Source of the DNA: Marsupella aquatica | Lineage: Eukaryota; Marchantiophyta | Assembly: GCA_973895155.1 (NCBI GenBank) | Contig: OZ316892.1 | Span: forward strand, 3,286,001-3,350,000 | Direction of reading: 5' to 3' | Length of the DNA: 64,000 bases | Shown: positions 1-12,329 of the stretch, piece by piece | Numbering within the stretch: position 1 is the first letter of the stretch | Layout: every line of letters begins with the position of its first letter | Made by a program: the position numbers and the translations under genes | Notes under the pieces: generated by a model | What the model was told of the DNA's origin: nothing | Databases searched by the model: none | The model's input: the letters and a program-made list of their open reading frames with translations, nothing else

Positions 1-86
1 CACCAATGTATTAGAACCACGTGCTTAAGACCCTCCGGGCAACCTACTTTTTGGATGAGAAGCTTCTCTAGCTCACGTACAGGTAG

Positions 87-95
87 TTTATAAAT
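87..95 (+). promoter_or_regulatory. TATA box of the secreted-protein gene
   Basis: TTTATAAAT lies about 175 bases before the ATG at 268, a normal distance for a plant core promoter with a leader. The homologous place in the second copy (about 15,740-15,760) reads GTTAAGAGG, so the TATA box is lost there. Called from sequence match and position only. Confidence 0.5.
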
Positions 96-267
96 CCCCC
101 AGGTCTACGAAAGGGATCATTCTTCTCTCTTCCATCGTCCACTTCTTTGCTTACTACTACTCGATCACAGACCCCTATTCTCTGTGCTCTCCTTATTTTC
201 TTCAGTTTTTACCGCGTGATAGGCCGGAGTCTGCATTTCAGTTCCTTCCAGACAGCATAGAATTACA

Positions 268-503
268 ATGGCAAGAACCGGATATGCGTGTCTCTGGGTT
301 CTCCTGGTCCTGGCAACGTTTGCTCAGTGCGGGCTCGGATCGGGTACTGTACATGTCTACAATGGGGCTGACGCCGACATCATACTGGAAAGCACAATGT
401 ATTTTGTAAACGGCAACACCGAAACAACAGACATCTTTCACCTGGCCAAAGGCACGGCTGTTACGTACAATGTTACTGATAACACGAATTGTGTTAAGAC
501 TGG
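268..503 (+). CDS. First exon of a small secreted protein (unknown family)
   Basis: The ATG opens a 78-codon frame that starts with a clear signal peptide: Met-Ala-Arg, a hydrophobic stretch (about residues 8-20), then a small-residue cleavage region near CGLGS. The rest is short, polar and beta-like, with two possible N-glycosylation sites (both NVT or NNT-like) and one Cys near the end. The frame runs into a good splice donor, GG|GTGAGT, at 503/504, so this is probably exon 1. No convincing later exon is seen before the kinase at 2.47 kb. A broken duplicate lies at 15,719-16,030. I do not recognise the family; a secreted or apoplastic role is inferred only from the signal peptide. Confidence 0.55.
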
Positions 504-509
504 GTGAGT

Positions 510-2270
510 TCTCTTAACCAGCTTCTCATCTGGTTTGGATTTTTCTCCATGTATGCCTACAAATCAATGTCTTACACGTCTAGATAGGGCGGGTCGATTT
601 CTATTGCGTTCCATCGATCCTACCATGCAGGGGCGTCAGTGGCAGCAATAGATTGAAGATCGATCGAGAAAGAAAATGAATCACGGTCTGCTCCATACCC
701 CAATCTGACTTCGGAAGTTGTACGTTGATCGAATGCATGCTTCTAAGATATTGCAAATGAAGCTAGTGTAGAATTTGACCAGGTAAGCTAGAATATCCAC
801 GAAATACTTCACCTGTTACATTCAGGTTGCAGCGGGGTTTGCAGCCGAGCCCTGTTGAAGTTTTCTCGGAAAGATAATAATTGGGAAAATCCTCTTGTGT
901 CTCTCGATTCAGAAGATCGTCAATCTCGAAGATGGTCATTCTCAATTCTAAGTTTTTGCCATTGCTCAGGAGGTCATGCATTTCTCTTCTGAACTATTAT
1001 TAAACTATTATGGACATTGTTCAAATCTGCTTTAAGACTTTAGGGTTTAGGGTTTGAGTACTGTGTGGGTAAGATATTAAATGAAACGATACTGCGCGCA
1101 GGTATTTATTAACAACGCCGTCTGCACAGTACGCCCAGTTCATCTCCGATTGGTGCACACAAGACATGCTAGTTCCCTGTTTGCCAAATTGTTTCTGGAT
1201 TATTAACAACAACGGCTTCTCGGTGGCAGATTCCGCACATTCTGTTCCACAGTTTGTTACCGTTTGGAATGAGCAAGACTAATCAATAGCTGAGTGTGGT
1301 ACATGAAAGTAGTACATCCATTTGGTAGCATGCATGTGCAGGCTAGGCTGGATAGCTGCGAGGATAGCTGAATAATGCTCGTTGATCGGCCAAATTCGTA
1401 GAGGCTGACCATACATGTGACCTTCAATTCGTGCTCAGACACAGTTGATCAATAAATTGGCCCCCTCTATCAGACCAGTTGTTGAAGCTAGCTGTGATAT
1501 TTCATTGAATTCAAGAGAGTTCGTCTATGCTTAGGTGAACAAGTGAAACAAGTTTGTCTTGAATATAACATTAAGGAAGCATACTTATTTACTAGATTGC
1601 ATTTAATAGTCAGTGTCAGAATATTAAGGCTGGCTAGAAGTTTATTGCAGTGAAGCATAAATTGAGTGGGTGATGTGTACAACACCTAGCTAAATTAGGG
1701 TATTTAATACTGTAAAGTGTGCTCTGCATACAAAGAAGCATAAACTTTAGGGTTACGGGGTGTTGTTTTTAATTTTCTAGCCTGATTCAGAGCGGGATCC
1801 AGAGACATTATAGTTGAGTCCATCAGACTAGCAAATATGTTAAACCATTTTTGAAATCTACATAATTCATTACAAAGGCAGACTGAGTGTTCAAAAACCC
1901 CTTCAAAATCAGTGCTCGTCCCCTATCTTCTTCAAAGACAAACATTTCGTAAATGATACTCTAGCTCTGTTAAACTTCCACAATGACGATAGCCTCACCT
2001 GCAGGCATTGGACTAGTTATTCATAATTAAAATCAACAAGGAGATGTTCACCAAATAGGATCCAAAGGTACAGATAGTCCCATCTGCACCCTTTACATAA
2101 GTTCTTTTATCTCTGAGCCTTTAATGGACTGCATACCAATGATCAATGACTCCAATCCGACCAAACATTGCCTGGTCTCTGGTCAGCCATAAATTCACTC
2201 AACCAATGTGTTACTGACTAGTCACTGAAGTTGTAGGTTTCAGTCTATGCCCAGCTTGTAGTAGCAAGCA
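510..2270. other. Intron or intergenic sequence without a recognised gene
   Basis: About 1.75 kb of AT-rich sequence between the secreted-protein exon and the kinase. Only short random frames are present. A short TTTAGGG-like doublet near 1,042-1,055 is too short to be telomeric and resembles a promoter telobox. Later exons of the upstream gene could be here but none can be supported. Confidence 0.4.
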
Positions 2271-2271
2271 C

Positions 2272-2278
2272 TATATAA
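2272..2278 (+). promoter_or_regulatory. TATA box of kinase copy A
   Basis: TATATAA within CTATATAAAG lies about 200 bases upstream of the kinase ATG at 2,476. This would place transcription start near 2,305 and leave a leader of about 170 bases. Confidence 0.5.
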
Positions 2279-2475
2279 AGTAGTCCTGCAATGCGGATTA
2301 CTTCTGTGAATCATTTAGTGATTTCCTTTTCATCTTTTCCGTCCAGTTTCGATTGAAGAAGGCATTAGTTCCGGCTTAGTTGTGAGAATTTTAATTTTAG
2401 GAGGAGTGCAGTGAGTCCATCGTCGGTTTTTGAACAACTACTTGCTACCTACCTCAAAATTCTTGCCCGTTGGAC

Positions 2476-3663
2476 ATGGGGCAAGTAGCTAGCCGAGTTC
2501 AGGCTACCGTCATGAGTTGGTACTCAGATCAGTTGAACTCTGAAACCTCGGTTTGCTCAGACTCTTCAGCGAACCCGGATCAGGTCTCTGAAATCCCTTT
2601 TTTCTTAGCTTCTTTGGTGAACTTCGGAAAGCCTGCTCTCAGCAATCGCAGTGGCAGTGGGAGCAAGAACAGAGAAAATGGGACAGGAAAGCTGAATTCA
2701 GAAGAGGGAAACCATTCTGGAGACTTGGGACCCGATGACTTTCAATTGCTGGCTTGTGTTGGGCAGGGTGGCTTTTCAAAAGTATACCAATGTAGAAAGA
2801 ACGGAACAGAGGACATTTTTGCCATGAAAGTAATCATCAAGCATAAATTTAAGAAGATTGGCCATCTGATGGCAGAAAGAGACATCCTCACAAAGGTTGA
2901 TCACCCTCTCATCATGAAACTCCATTATTCCTTTCAGACAAGCACCAAGTTATACCTATTATTTGACTTCATCAACGGTGGTGATCTGTCTTTCCATTTA
3001 AGCAGACAGCAGATGTTCAGTGAGGAACATGCCCGGATATGCATTGCAGAGCTTGTGTGTGCAGTGGCCCATCTTCACGAGATAGGCATCATCCATCGCG
3101 ATTTGAAGCCTGATAATATCCTCCTTGACTCAGGTGGCCATGTGAAGCTCACTGACTTTGGCTTGGCTAAGGAAGTAGATGATTCAACCAAATCTAATAC
3201 TTTCTGTGGCACCCCAGAATATATGGCCCCAGAAATAATCTTGGCCGATAGTGATGGGAAACCAGCTGACTGGTGGAGTGTAGGGATTCTCCTTTACGGG
3301 ATGCTCACTGGGGAAACTCCTTTCTGTCAGCCGAGTCCAAATCGATTGTTGTTGCAGAGGAGTATTCTCAAATCAAAATTACAACTGCCTACATACTTGA
3401 CGTCAGAGGCCATCTCACTGTTGAAAGGGCTTTGACAGAAGGATCCAAACAAACGATTGGGTAGTGGCCCACAAGGAGCTGATGAAATAAGGCTCCACAC
3501 GTGGTTCAAGGAAATCAACTGGCGAAAGGCTGCGGCCCGGGGATTGCAGCCCAAGTTTCGACCCAGTGTGAAAGGAATTTACTGCATTGCAAACTTTGAC
3601 GATTTGTCTACTGAGATACCGCTAGAAGTTTCTCTTGGATCGACTACAATAGTTGAAATATAA
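2476..3663 (+). pseudogene. AGC-family Ser/Thr kinase, copy A, interrupted by in-frame TGA
   Basis: An S6K/RSK-like AGC kinase. The product begins MGQVAS, which fits an N-myristoylation signal (Gly2, Ser6). Visible kinase motifs are the Gly loop (GQGGFSKV), AMKV lysine, HRDLKPDN, DFG and a T-loop with TFCGTPEY and APE. After 319 codons the frame meets TGA at 3,433-3,435, where copy B has Leu-Gln (CTG CAA). The same frame then reads on for 76 codons through the AGC C-tail to 3,663, so one point change explains the break. The C-terminal hydrophobic motif present in copy B is missing; the DNA suggests a deletion of about 60 bases. A truncated kinase without the last C-lobe helices should be unstable, so I call it a pseudogene; stop readthrough is the alternative. 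Confidence 0.75.
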
Positions 3664-4565
3664 CGTACAGTCACATACACCAGAGCCTTAGTATAGGCTT
3701 AGGTGAAGGTGCTGTCTTTTCTACGTATATACTAGCTATCTGGCAGTCATGGAGGTGTTACAGCATATGACTTTGCTCTAGACGAGACAGTACTTCTCAC
3801 AGAGTATCTCTGTCGTCTTGGAGGGGCAAGACCTTGAAACTGGTCGATATGTTAGTTTGGTATGTAGATTCATAAAAACTTTGATGTCAAGAATTCAAAT
3901 GGAGAAATCCTATTTAGGGATCCAATGAGTTCTTGATTAATCCTAAACAACATTGGACTTTCGAAGGAGAGTATGGAGAGTATTGATCACATTGTATATG
4001 GCTGTGTGAATATTCACCTGACGTCCATGAATATCTGAATGCTAGGGACTCGATCAACTCTTATATAATATTATGCTAGGGTACCCGGGATAGGGACCTC
4101 GATAGGGATCACAAATGAAATAAATTAAAGTTGCACCATGTCTTCACTGCAGTACGGCTAGTTCTCGAAAAACCTCTCATGCCATCAATATCCTAGAAAA
4201 TACCAGAAAACGACAAGTTCAGTTCTTTCAGTCATAATGCCCAGGCATCATAAATAATGCTCAAAATTGATTTTCCAACTCGTCCTGGACCATGCCATTT
4301 TTGCTTAGATATATTTGATTGGCAGGTAAGTAAATGAAATTTAAAGCTTGAATTTAGTTGGAAAATTAGTAAAATAACCCAGGGTCACTCTACAAATGTT
4401 GACATCATGTGCAAACTAAGTAAGGGATGTTTTATTCATGTTAGTGAAGTACTTAGAATTAGTGAGGAAGTAAGTAAGGGGGTAACAATTTAAAATGTGT
4501 CACTTGTCATCACATGATTCATTGCTTGTCACATGTCAATAAATGATTCATCAGTTTTTGAGCTT
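3664..4565. other. Kinase 3' flank, no gene seen
   Basis: About 0.9 kb of AT-rich sequence. The first 200 bases resemble the 3' flank of kinase copy B (for example the CGAGACAGTACTTCT-like string), so the duplicated block extends beyond the coding region. The stretch ends at the Copia target duplication CATAT (4,566-4,570). Confidence 0.5.
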
Positions 4566-4570
4566 CATAT

Positions 4571-5903
4571 TGTTGGGGATAATCCCTATCCCGAGACACC
4601 ATGCACATGTGAACACCATACAAAGTAATCGACATAACGAGTACATGGTTCACCTCATGACCGAGGCTACGTCCACGGCAAAGCAAGAGACCTTTACTTC
4701 TCTCTTGCCCAACTCCAACAATGAATTGAAGATCCACCAGGGACTGGCACCAGCCCTGGCTATATACACAACAGCACTATCGCTAACCTTAGCTAAGTCC
4801 TAACCTGAGTTAGCCTAACTGTGGTTTGCTCAAGACCCTGGGCCCTTAGTGTTACTAATACAGGGAGGACGTGCGAACAATGCAAGGGTATTTTAATGTA
4901 ATGCAAACTAATTTTTATAATAGTTTTTAAAGTAGGCAACATCCCTCTATATACATTCGCCACAATATTAGTAATAAGACTCTTATCAAATACATGTCAC
5001 ATAAATCTTATGCAAGGGTACCCAAAATGCCAAGTACACGCGTCACTATATGGTTGGCACACATGTCATCACTTCATTTGCACATGTGTCCATATAGTAA
5101 ATCAAACATTTAATTATTTATCGTCTTAAGGCAAGTTTGGTTTCGTTGGTCCCCTTATGGTGGAACAAATGGGTTTGGGTAGACATGTTTACCCGCATGT
5201 TTAGGAGTTAACTGGGGAGTTGAGTAAATGTTGGGCCAGAATCTTTGGGCCCAACTTGGTTGGAAAACTAGGATTGATGGGGATCCATGGATCAATCCCA
5301 CATGGAAGGACAAGATTACTTTTGAATTCCCTTGAATCAAACAACCAGGTATGAGGCCAGATGTGTTTTGTGTGTTGAGGGAGGGGTCTTAGGCGCTCAA
5401 CAATGTTTGTTATAGTTGGTTCAGACCTTGGAGTATTATTCCTGGATTATACATATATAGTACTTATGAAACTAGAAGTTAAGAGGCACTTTTGCGAACA
5501 CTAAGACAAGAGTGCATGGCTGTGTGTAAACTATAGGAAGAACTATAATTTTCTCTCGTACTAATCTTGTTTATCTATATATAAAATATGTACCTTGAAG
5601 ATCGAGCATAACATACAAGTCCCCTATGAAAGATAAAGTTTTATCTATTTCAATATGATATTTGTAATTCTAAAAATTCAAGGGTGTTTTCAATTCCTTG
5701 AAAAACTCTATTATAATTTACAAAAGGATAAAATTTAATAGGAAAAGTTAATATTTTTACATTAACAATGAGATTTTTTTTGTGAACAAAAATATTAAGA
5801 AGGGGTACACGGGGGGTGTTTGTTCTCAAGGGGGTTCACTTAATATAGTAAGAGTGAGGGCCCAGGGGCTCAAGAGTCATAAGACTAAAAACAATACCTA
5901 ACA
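4571..5903 (-). repeat. 3' LTR of the Copia element, enlarged by a nested hAT
   Basis: It matches the right LTR from the start (ATCCCTATCCCGAGACACC) to the end (AATACCTAACA). The extra length is a 1,032-bp hAT insertion at 4,836-5,867 plus its 8-bp duplication. Without these the LTR is 293 bp, close to the 297 bp of its partner. Confidence 0.93.
4836..5867. mobile_element. Non-autonomous hAT-type element, 1,032 bp
   Basis: The ends are inverted repeats CCCTGGGCCCT / AGGGCCCAGGG, with weaker matching further in. The element is flanked by a perfect 8-bp duplication GCTCAAGA (4,828-4,835 and 5,868-5,875). An 8-bp duplication is the hallmark of the hAT superfamily. No transposase frame is present, so it must be moved in trans. 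A 203-bp relative is at 11,859-12,061. Confidence 0.9.
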
Positions 5904-5905
5904 AA

Positions 5906-5914
5906 CTCCCCCTT
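5906..5914 (-). other. Polypurine tract of the Copia element
   Basis: Read on the minus strand this is AAGGGGGAG, immediately inside the 3' LTR, where second-strand priming is expected. Confidence 0.7.
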
Positions 5915-6098
5915 GACTCTTGTCTTGGGGACTGGACTAATTGCTACCATTGATAAGTTCTAGACAATCACTTAAACAGGTCTCTTCCTAAAAACCACAA
6001 GGGTTAACTAAAGGTTAACTAGAACTAAGCTGTAGCCAAACTGGAATGAGTAATCCATATACAAACAGTTACAACCTTGCTAAGTAACTATACTTGCG

Positions 6099-9000
6099 CT
6101 ACAATTGCAAAACCTGCAAAGTAGCACGGTGTCTTGAGAAACTCTCCAAAGGAATCACTTTGGTAAAGGCATCAGCGGGATTGAGCTTTCCATCAATCTT
6201 GACTAGCTCAAAAGTTTTATCAGACACTGCTTGTCTGATAAAATGGTACCTGATATCAATGTGCTTCACCCTGCTATCCATAACCTGGTTAGCAGCCAAG
6301 TGAAGAGCACTCTGACTATCACAGTTTAGAGATATTTTGCCATGCTCTAAACCCATCTCTGTGATCAACCTGTCCAACCAAATTGTTTCCTTTGTCGCTT
6401 CTGCTGTTGCAACATACTCTGCTTCTGTTGTAACTGAGATGTACACTTTTGCAAGATAGATTTCCAACTAATACATCCTCCTCCAAGAGTAAATACATAC
6501 CCAGTTGTTGATCTCCTTGTGTCCAGATAGCCTCATAGTCACAATCTACATAGCCAACTAACGTTCTATTTGATCTGTCATCAAATAGTAGTCCATAGTC
6601 TTGTGTTCCATTCAGATACCTGAGAATCCATTTCACAGCTTCCCAATGTACCTTCCCTGGATTTGACATGAATCTGCTAACCTTGCCCATCGCTAGGGCC
6701 AAGTCAGGCCTAGTACAAGTCATCAAATACATCAGACTGTCTACTGCCTTCTCATAAGGAATCTTAGCCATCAGACCTTTCTCCACAACATCCGTAGGAG
6801 AGAAAGCTGATTATAACTTGAAATGTGACGCTAAAAGAATACTCACTAACTTACAATCCTCCATGTTGAATCGTGCAAGTACCTTCCTCGCATACTTGCC
6901 TTGACTCAAGCACAACTGTCCAGTATCAGAGTTCCTAAAAATCTCAATCCCTAAGATCCTCTTGGCCTTACCAAGATCTTTCATCCTGAATTCAGAACTC
7001 AATTTTGCCTTGAGACTGTCAACCTCGGATTGATCTTTAGCCACAATTAGCATGTCATCCATATAGAGAACCATAATGATGAAACCAAACACATCATTCT
7101 TGATTGATTTTGTATACACACAAGGATCATACATCATCCTTGTAAAACCTTGAGCAAACATGAAAGCATCAAACCGCTTGTTCCATTGTTTGGGAGACTG
7201 CTTCAATCCATACAAGGACTTGAGCAATGTGCAAACTAAGTTCTCCTTGCCCTTCTTCATAAAGCCTACTAGATATCTCATGAAGATCATCTCTTCCAAG
7301 TTACCATACTAGAGAAAAGCAGTAACAACATCCATCTGATCCATCATCAAACCAAAAAACACAACAAGCTGACATAAGATCTGAATAATGAAATACTTAG
7401 CCACCGGTGAAAAGACCTCATTGTAATCCACTCCTTTATCCTGAGTGAATTCTTTGGCAACAAGCCTTGCCTTGAAGATCTTGTTTCCACCCTCTGAAGG
7501 ACTGTCCTTTAACTTGTAAATCCACTTGTTGTCCATCACTAGCTTGCTGACCTCTTGGAAGCTCTACGAGCTCCCAAGACTTGTTGTCACTCAAAGATTG
7601 CAACTCTTCCTACATTGCTGCATTCCACTCATGCTTCTGCTCTAAAGCACAAGCCTCACTGTACAAAGAAGACTCTCATTCTTCCAAGATCAAAGCCATG
7701 TCATCATCATCAGGTGCAATGTCAATATCATCTAGCTTAGATGAGTCTGCCCATTGACCATACCTGGTATGAGCTCTAGTAGAACGACTGGAAGTTCTTC
7801 TTGTAGATGAATTAGATTGATCTGCTGCAACTGTTGGCTGAATTTGAGGTACCTTAACAACTATCTGCTCCTCTTGTTCCATCACAGGAACCAGCTCTAG
7901 GCCCGTAGCTTCTCCATCTCTCCTGTCATGAACATCATCGTGACTAATCTCCCCCTTAACCCGGTCCGAGATGAGAGATTTCCCCTTGTCAGTATCAATG
8001 GAGTCTTGAGAACTCTCCCCCTCTTTTGATGATCTGGATTCATTAAATGACACATCTCTACTGACAATTAGCTTACAGGTTACTGGATCCCATAACCTAG
8101 ATAACCCTTCACACTGTTCTAATAGCCAAGGAAAATGCACTTTTTCGACTTGGACTCCAGCTTGGATCGAAGCTAGGAAGGTGTAAGCACATAAGCATCA
8201 CATCCACAAATCCTTAGATATGAGTAATCTGCTGGACGCCCGTACCTCATTTCAAATGGTGTCTTGAATCCAATAGAACTGGATGGAGAAAAAATTACCA
8301 AATAAGCTGCAATGTTGACAGCTTCAGCTCAAAACTCATGTGGTAGCATGATTGACTCAACATACTCTTCGAGCGTTCCAATAGTGTTTGGTTGAGTCTC
8401 TTAGAAACACCATTTTGCTAAGAAGTATAACCTGTTGTGAGATGATGTGTTATCCCCTGCTCCTTATAGTACGTTTCAAATTCCTTGGAACTGTATTCAC
8501 CACCGTTATCCGATCGAAGATATCTTACCTTATTACCAGTCTGATTCTCAACTTGGGCTTTCCACTCTTTAAAAGTGACAAAAATATCAGACTTATTGTG
8601 TAAAAAGTATATCTACACATACCTTGAGTAATCGTCTATAAACGTGACATAGTATAACCGTCCAGAGTTTGAGGGAGTAGGGGCTGGTCCTCACACATCA
8701 CTATGTACATACTCAAGTACCTCCTTGCTGGTGTGAGTTCCAATTTTGAAGGGTTTCCTGTGCTGCTTCCCAAGCACACAATGCTCACAAAATTCTAATT
8801 TACAAGATTGCAAATTAGAAAGTAATCTCTTTTTCTAAAGAATAGCCAAACCATTTTCACTCATGTGGCCCAAACGGAAGTGCCACAGCCGGGTCGTCTC
8901 CTCATGAGATAAGGTTACATTGGCTTCATCACAGACTATATTGCCCTCCAAAATGTATAGATTTTTATGTCTCTTTCCCTTCAATACAACTTTAGTACTA

Positions 9001-9302
9001 ATTGAAACCTAAAAGATACCATTAGCAGAACTCCATCGATGGCCATTTGTTTCTAAACCTCCAAGTAAAATGAGATTTTTCATCATGCTGGGAATATGTC
9101 TCACATTCCTCAACGTTCTCACAACACCATCAAACATCTGAAATCTAACAGATCCAAGTCCAACTACTTGACATGGGATTCCATTTCCCATCAACACTGA
9201 ACCGTTGGAAATCGTGTAAGAACTAAAAAAATCTCTCCTAGAGCAAATGTGAAAAGTACATGCACTATATAGTATCCAATCATTGCTACCTAGATTTGAC
9301 AT
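6099..9302 (-). pseudogene. Copia pol: protease, integrase, RT, RNase H (broken)
   Basis: Fragments of one polyprotein are readable in order on the minus strand. Protease is at 9,302-9,009; its active-site triplet reads Tyr-Ser-Ala where Asp-Ser/Thr-Gly/Ala is expected, so it is dead. Integrase remnants lie at about 8,880-8,200, including a CEHC zinc part, an FIDDYSR-like piece and SDNGGEY. The linker is acidic (8,140-7,676). Reverse transcriptase is at 7,539-6,811, with SLYGLKQSPKQW and YMDDML (the YVDD/YMDD box). RNase H is at 6,467-6,099, with TEAEY and DSQSA. Several stops and frameshifts separate the pieces, so no functional polyprotein is made. Confidence 0.92.
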
Positions 9303-9326
9303 TACGTTGAGAGCAAAACCTTGGCA

Positions 9327-10496
9327 TCATAAAATGTCATCATCATCGAGTAAATCTACCTCATGTGCGCTTAATACCGCGTTAGCTGATGTGGTAGGGT
9401 CCTTTACCCAACAATCCCTTTTCATGTGGCCAAGCTTGCCACATCTCCAACATGCAAGAGGCTTCCTCTCTTGCGATTTTTCTCTGGATTTAGATCTCCC
9501 CCGTGATGTAGATCTAAACCTGTCCTGACCATTTGTGCAATGCGCTGGTCTTCCACGGTTCACGTTCAGCGCAGTGCCATAAAAAGATGCTCTCTGTGCT
9601 TGACCCAGCTTCTTCTGAGCATCATCAGACAGTAATGAGCTCACCATCTCATCATACGAAATGGATTTTAGATCTCTATACAAGAGCACCTGTTTCAAGC
9701 CATGATAAGATGGTGATAAGGAGCTTAGCAGAAGCAAGGCCTTCTTTCATCTTCAACTTCCTTACCTAGGTTTGACAGATCCACCGCTAGATTGTCAAAC
9801 TCATCCAGGTGATCCTGCAGCTTGCTCCCTTTCTTGAGCCTGAGGCTCATCAAGAGAGATTTCTTGTACAACCGGTCTGATGCATCTTCCCGGTAGTACT
9901 TCTGTCTGAGGGCCTTGAAGAGTGATGTGCAATCTGCATAATCATCCAGCTTCTTGATGATATGCAGCTTGAGGTAAAGCATCACCGCATTGATAGCAAT
10001 CACCTGCTTGTGTCTCCATTGCTTCATAGAAATGTCCTCACCATCATATTGCTCTCGTGTAGAGAGCTGATGATCTAGGCCCATGGCACGCTCGTGGGCC
10101 TCAATATAAAGAGTGTCTCATATCACGCGCAAAGTTTTGGGGGAATAAACACCCTAAAACTTAAGTCAATAAAGTTTTTTCTTGGAATTTTTTCACTCCT
10201 AACTTAATGGAATATTCCAAGAATATTCTCAATTTCGATTTTAAAAACCCTATGATTCTTATAATTCTCAAATTTGGATTAAAATAACCCTAATGTTCTT
10301 CAACAAAAATTAAAAAGTATTTTGCTAAACCCAATAAAAAAACCCTATCCTTATTCGCACGTGATGGGTCAAAAAAGAAGAAGTGAGGACCTGGGATGGC
10401 ACGAAGAACACCCTTTACTTGCTTCTCCCATAACAAGTAATCAGTATGGTCATCATACTTCTCCACCTCAAACTTCACTCCTCCAAATCTCGCCAT
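9327..10496 (-). pseudogene. Copia gag (broken)
   Basis: The reading starts at Met about 10,496 (MARFGGVKFEVEKYDD), followed by a gag core of the UBN2 type and a CCHC zinc knuckle (CWRCGKLGHMKRDC, near 9,440). The gene is split by a dispersed repeat at about 10,096-10,310 and by frameshifts. Confidence 0.85.
10096..10310 (-). repeat. Dispersed repeat of about 215 bp inserted in gag
   Basis: It matches, in reverse complement, the sequence at 19,545-19,768 from GGGCCTCAAT to TTCTTCAACAAAAAT with scattered differences. It splits gag, so it arrived after the Copia element. No terminal repeats or clear target duplication were found. A partial relative is near 18,270-18,320. Confidence 0.75.
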
Positions 10497-10499
10497 CTC

Positions 10500-12315
10500 T
10501 CTCTTCTTCCGAACTACCGACAACTCTGGTAGTAGAACAGCTTCCTCCACTGCACGCTGCACCGGTGATCGTACTGACCATGATACTTGTTCCTCCTCAA
10601 ACGGTACCAACTCCTCCTCAGACTCCCCGTCTGACCGTCGTGAACCTAAAGCTCCACCGACATCGATTCTTCCAGTTTACTCCGAGTCACTCATATGAAA
10701 AAATCACAAAAAAATGTCTTTTTTTTACTTCTCATAAAACTCAGAACGCAACACCGCCACGTAGCCCACGTAGCTAGAAGTCCAAAACTTAAAACAAAAA
10801 TTGAAAACAAACTTTGACAAAAAAGTTATCAGATTTCGGTCGGGGTGGGTAAAATCATGGAAAACTCCCCCGTTTTGACCACCTCCGAGGATCTCCAAAA
10901 TGTGAATGGGCAATCAATGTTGGAACCGCAAATGGAGTGTTGCACCATGTAGCTAACTCGAATAGCTACCACCTCCCCTAGAACAAATGGAAAAAGTTAC
11001 CGTTTCCCGATATCAATTTTGGTCGTACGGCCAAAATCACACTCTCTGTTTTTTCAAAATATTCCTCGTACAGTACAACAGGGCTCACAGTGGGCCATTC
11101 CCCCTGTCCAAGCGGTTAAAACAGAGGGTCACAAGGCCCGGGATGTGGCACAACCAATGAGGAGGAGAGGAAAAAAATTCAGAAAAAAACACTTTAAAGG
11201 GGTCTTAAGCCCCTGGAAAAAGCGCATGAATTTGCGGCCACGCGCGTGTATTCGCGGTCAGAATTGCGTATAAATGGCAAAAAACCTGAAAAAATTAAAT
11301 GGGGTTAAAGGGGTCAAAACGCGCATATTTGCGCGTATTTGAGCCGTGTAAGGGCATTTTTGGCCGTATTTGCACCAAAAAATGCACGTTTTCACACTTA
11401 TAGGGGTGTGGGAGGCCGGGGTGCACGCCAAGGCGTATGGCAAAGTAGGTTTGTCGGGATTTGAAGGTATACGGGCTGTATGGGGGCCAAAAAATGCCCT
11501 AAACTAACCTTTAAATTTGCCAAAAAATGACACAAAGACCGTGTTACAAACCTAAGCCGCCTCCGCTTTGGTTTCCAATGAGAAAAATGATGACCACCAA
11601 CATGAAAATGTTGCCGAATTGCACCGGCACGTCTGCAGCTCCACCAGAGAAGAAAAAACCTCCGCCGTGTCTTACTCTCTCTGCGTCAAGAGCCAATCCC
11701 GGACTCAAAATGATCGCCTCACCACGATCTCTCCGTTGAGCGTCAGCACTTCGCGTTTCTTCCTTTGAGTCAAGCGTCATGACGAGTAATCCGGTTCAGG
11801 GAAAAACAAGCACCATAGCTTGTCAAAAAACCAGAGCTCAACTTTCACTCGTCACGACCCCTGGGCCCTCAGTCTTCACTAATACATGGAGGACTTGCGA
11901 ACACTCGAAGGGTAATTTTTATTCATTTTGAACTAATAATTATAATTATTACCGGTAATAAAGGAACTTTTAATAGTAAAATAGAAATAACAAGGGGTAA
12001 AGAGGAAAAGGGCCTGATCACAGGGGGGTCCACTTCTTCTACACAGAGTGAGGGCCCAGGGGTCACGACGCACTCGTTCCACAAATGCCAGCAAAAAACC
12101 ATCGAACACGAAAACTCCACAAAAAAACAATTTCCGCGATTACTTCTCACTCAAAAATCCGATTGATGATTTCTAACCGCCATTAGAAAGCCCTCACAAT
12201 GATCTATTCGATGAGTCCCCCTCAAACAAGTTTCATGCGACTAAACCCCCCGGGATCTTCAGACCGTCGATTACACAAGAAAACTCTTGTCACCACGATG
12301 TCATCTCCCAGACAT
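10500..12315 (-). other. Copia 5' leader, non-coding
   Basis: About 1.8 kb between the primer-binding site and gag. Only short frames in conflicting directions are present. The sequence is repetitive (several CAAAAAATG-like strings) and hosts the 203-bp hAT element. I see no protein-coding gene. Confidence 0.6.
11859..12061. mobile_element. hAT-type miniature element, 203 bp
   Basis: The ends CCCTGGGCCCTC / GAGGGCCCAGGG are inverted repeats. A perfect 8-bp duplication GTCACGAC lies at 11,851-11,858 and 12,062-12,069. The left subterminal sequence is close to that of the 1,032-bp element at 4,836, so both belong to one family. Confidence 0.92.
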
Positions 12316-12327
12316 GCTCTGATACCA
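12316..12327 (-). other. Primer-binding site (initiator tRNA-Met)
   Basis: Read on the minus strand it is TGGTATCAGAGC, the sequence complementary to the 3' end of plant initiator tRNA-Met. It lies two bases inside the 5' LTR, as usual for Copia elements. Confidence 0.93.
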
Positions 12328-12329
12328 CT

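Noticed and set aside
1040-1060. TTTAGGG-like repeats, also near 18,780 and 56,105
   Set aside because: Only two or three units, too short for interstitial telomeres; common as telobox promoter motifs.
10322-10777. 151-codon plus-strand frame opposite gag
   Set aside because: Antisense shadow of the Copia gag and leader; no start context or domain.
11019-11780. Several short frames in the Copia leader
   Set aside because: Non-coding leader of a decayed element; frames lie in conflicting directions.
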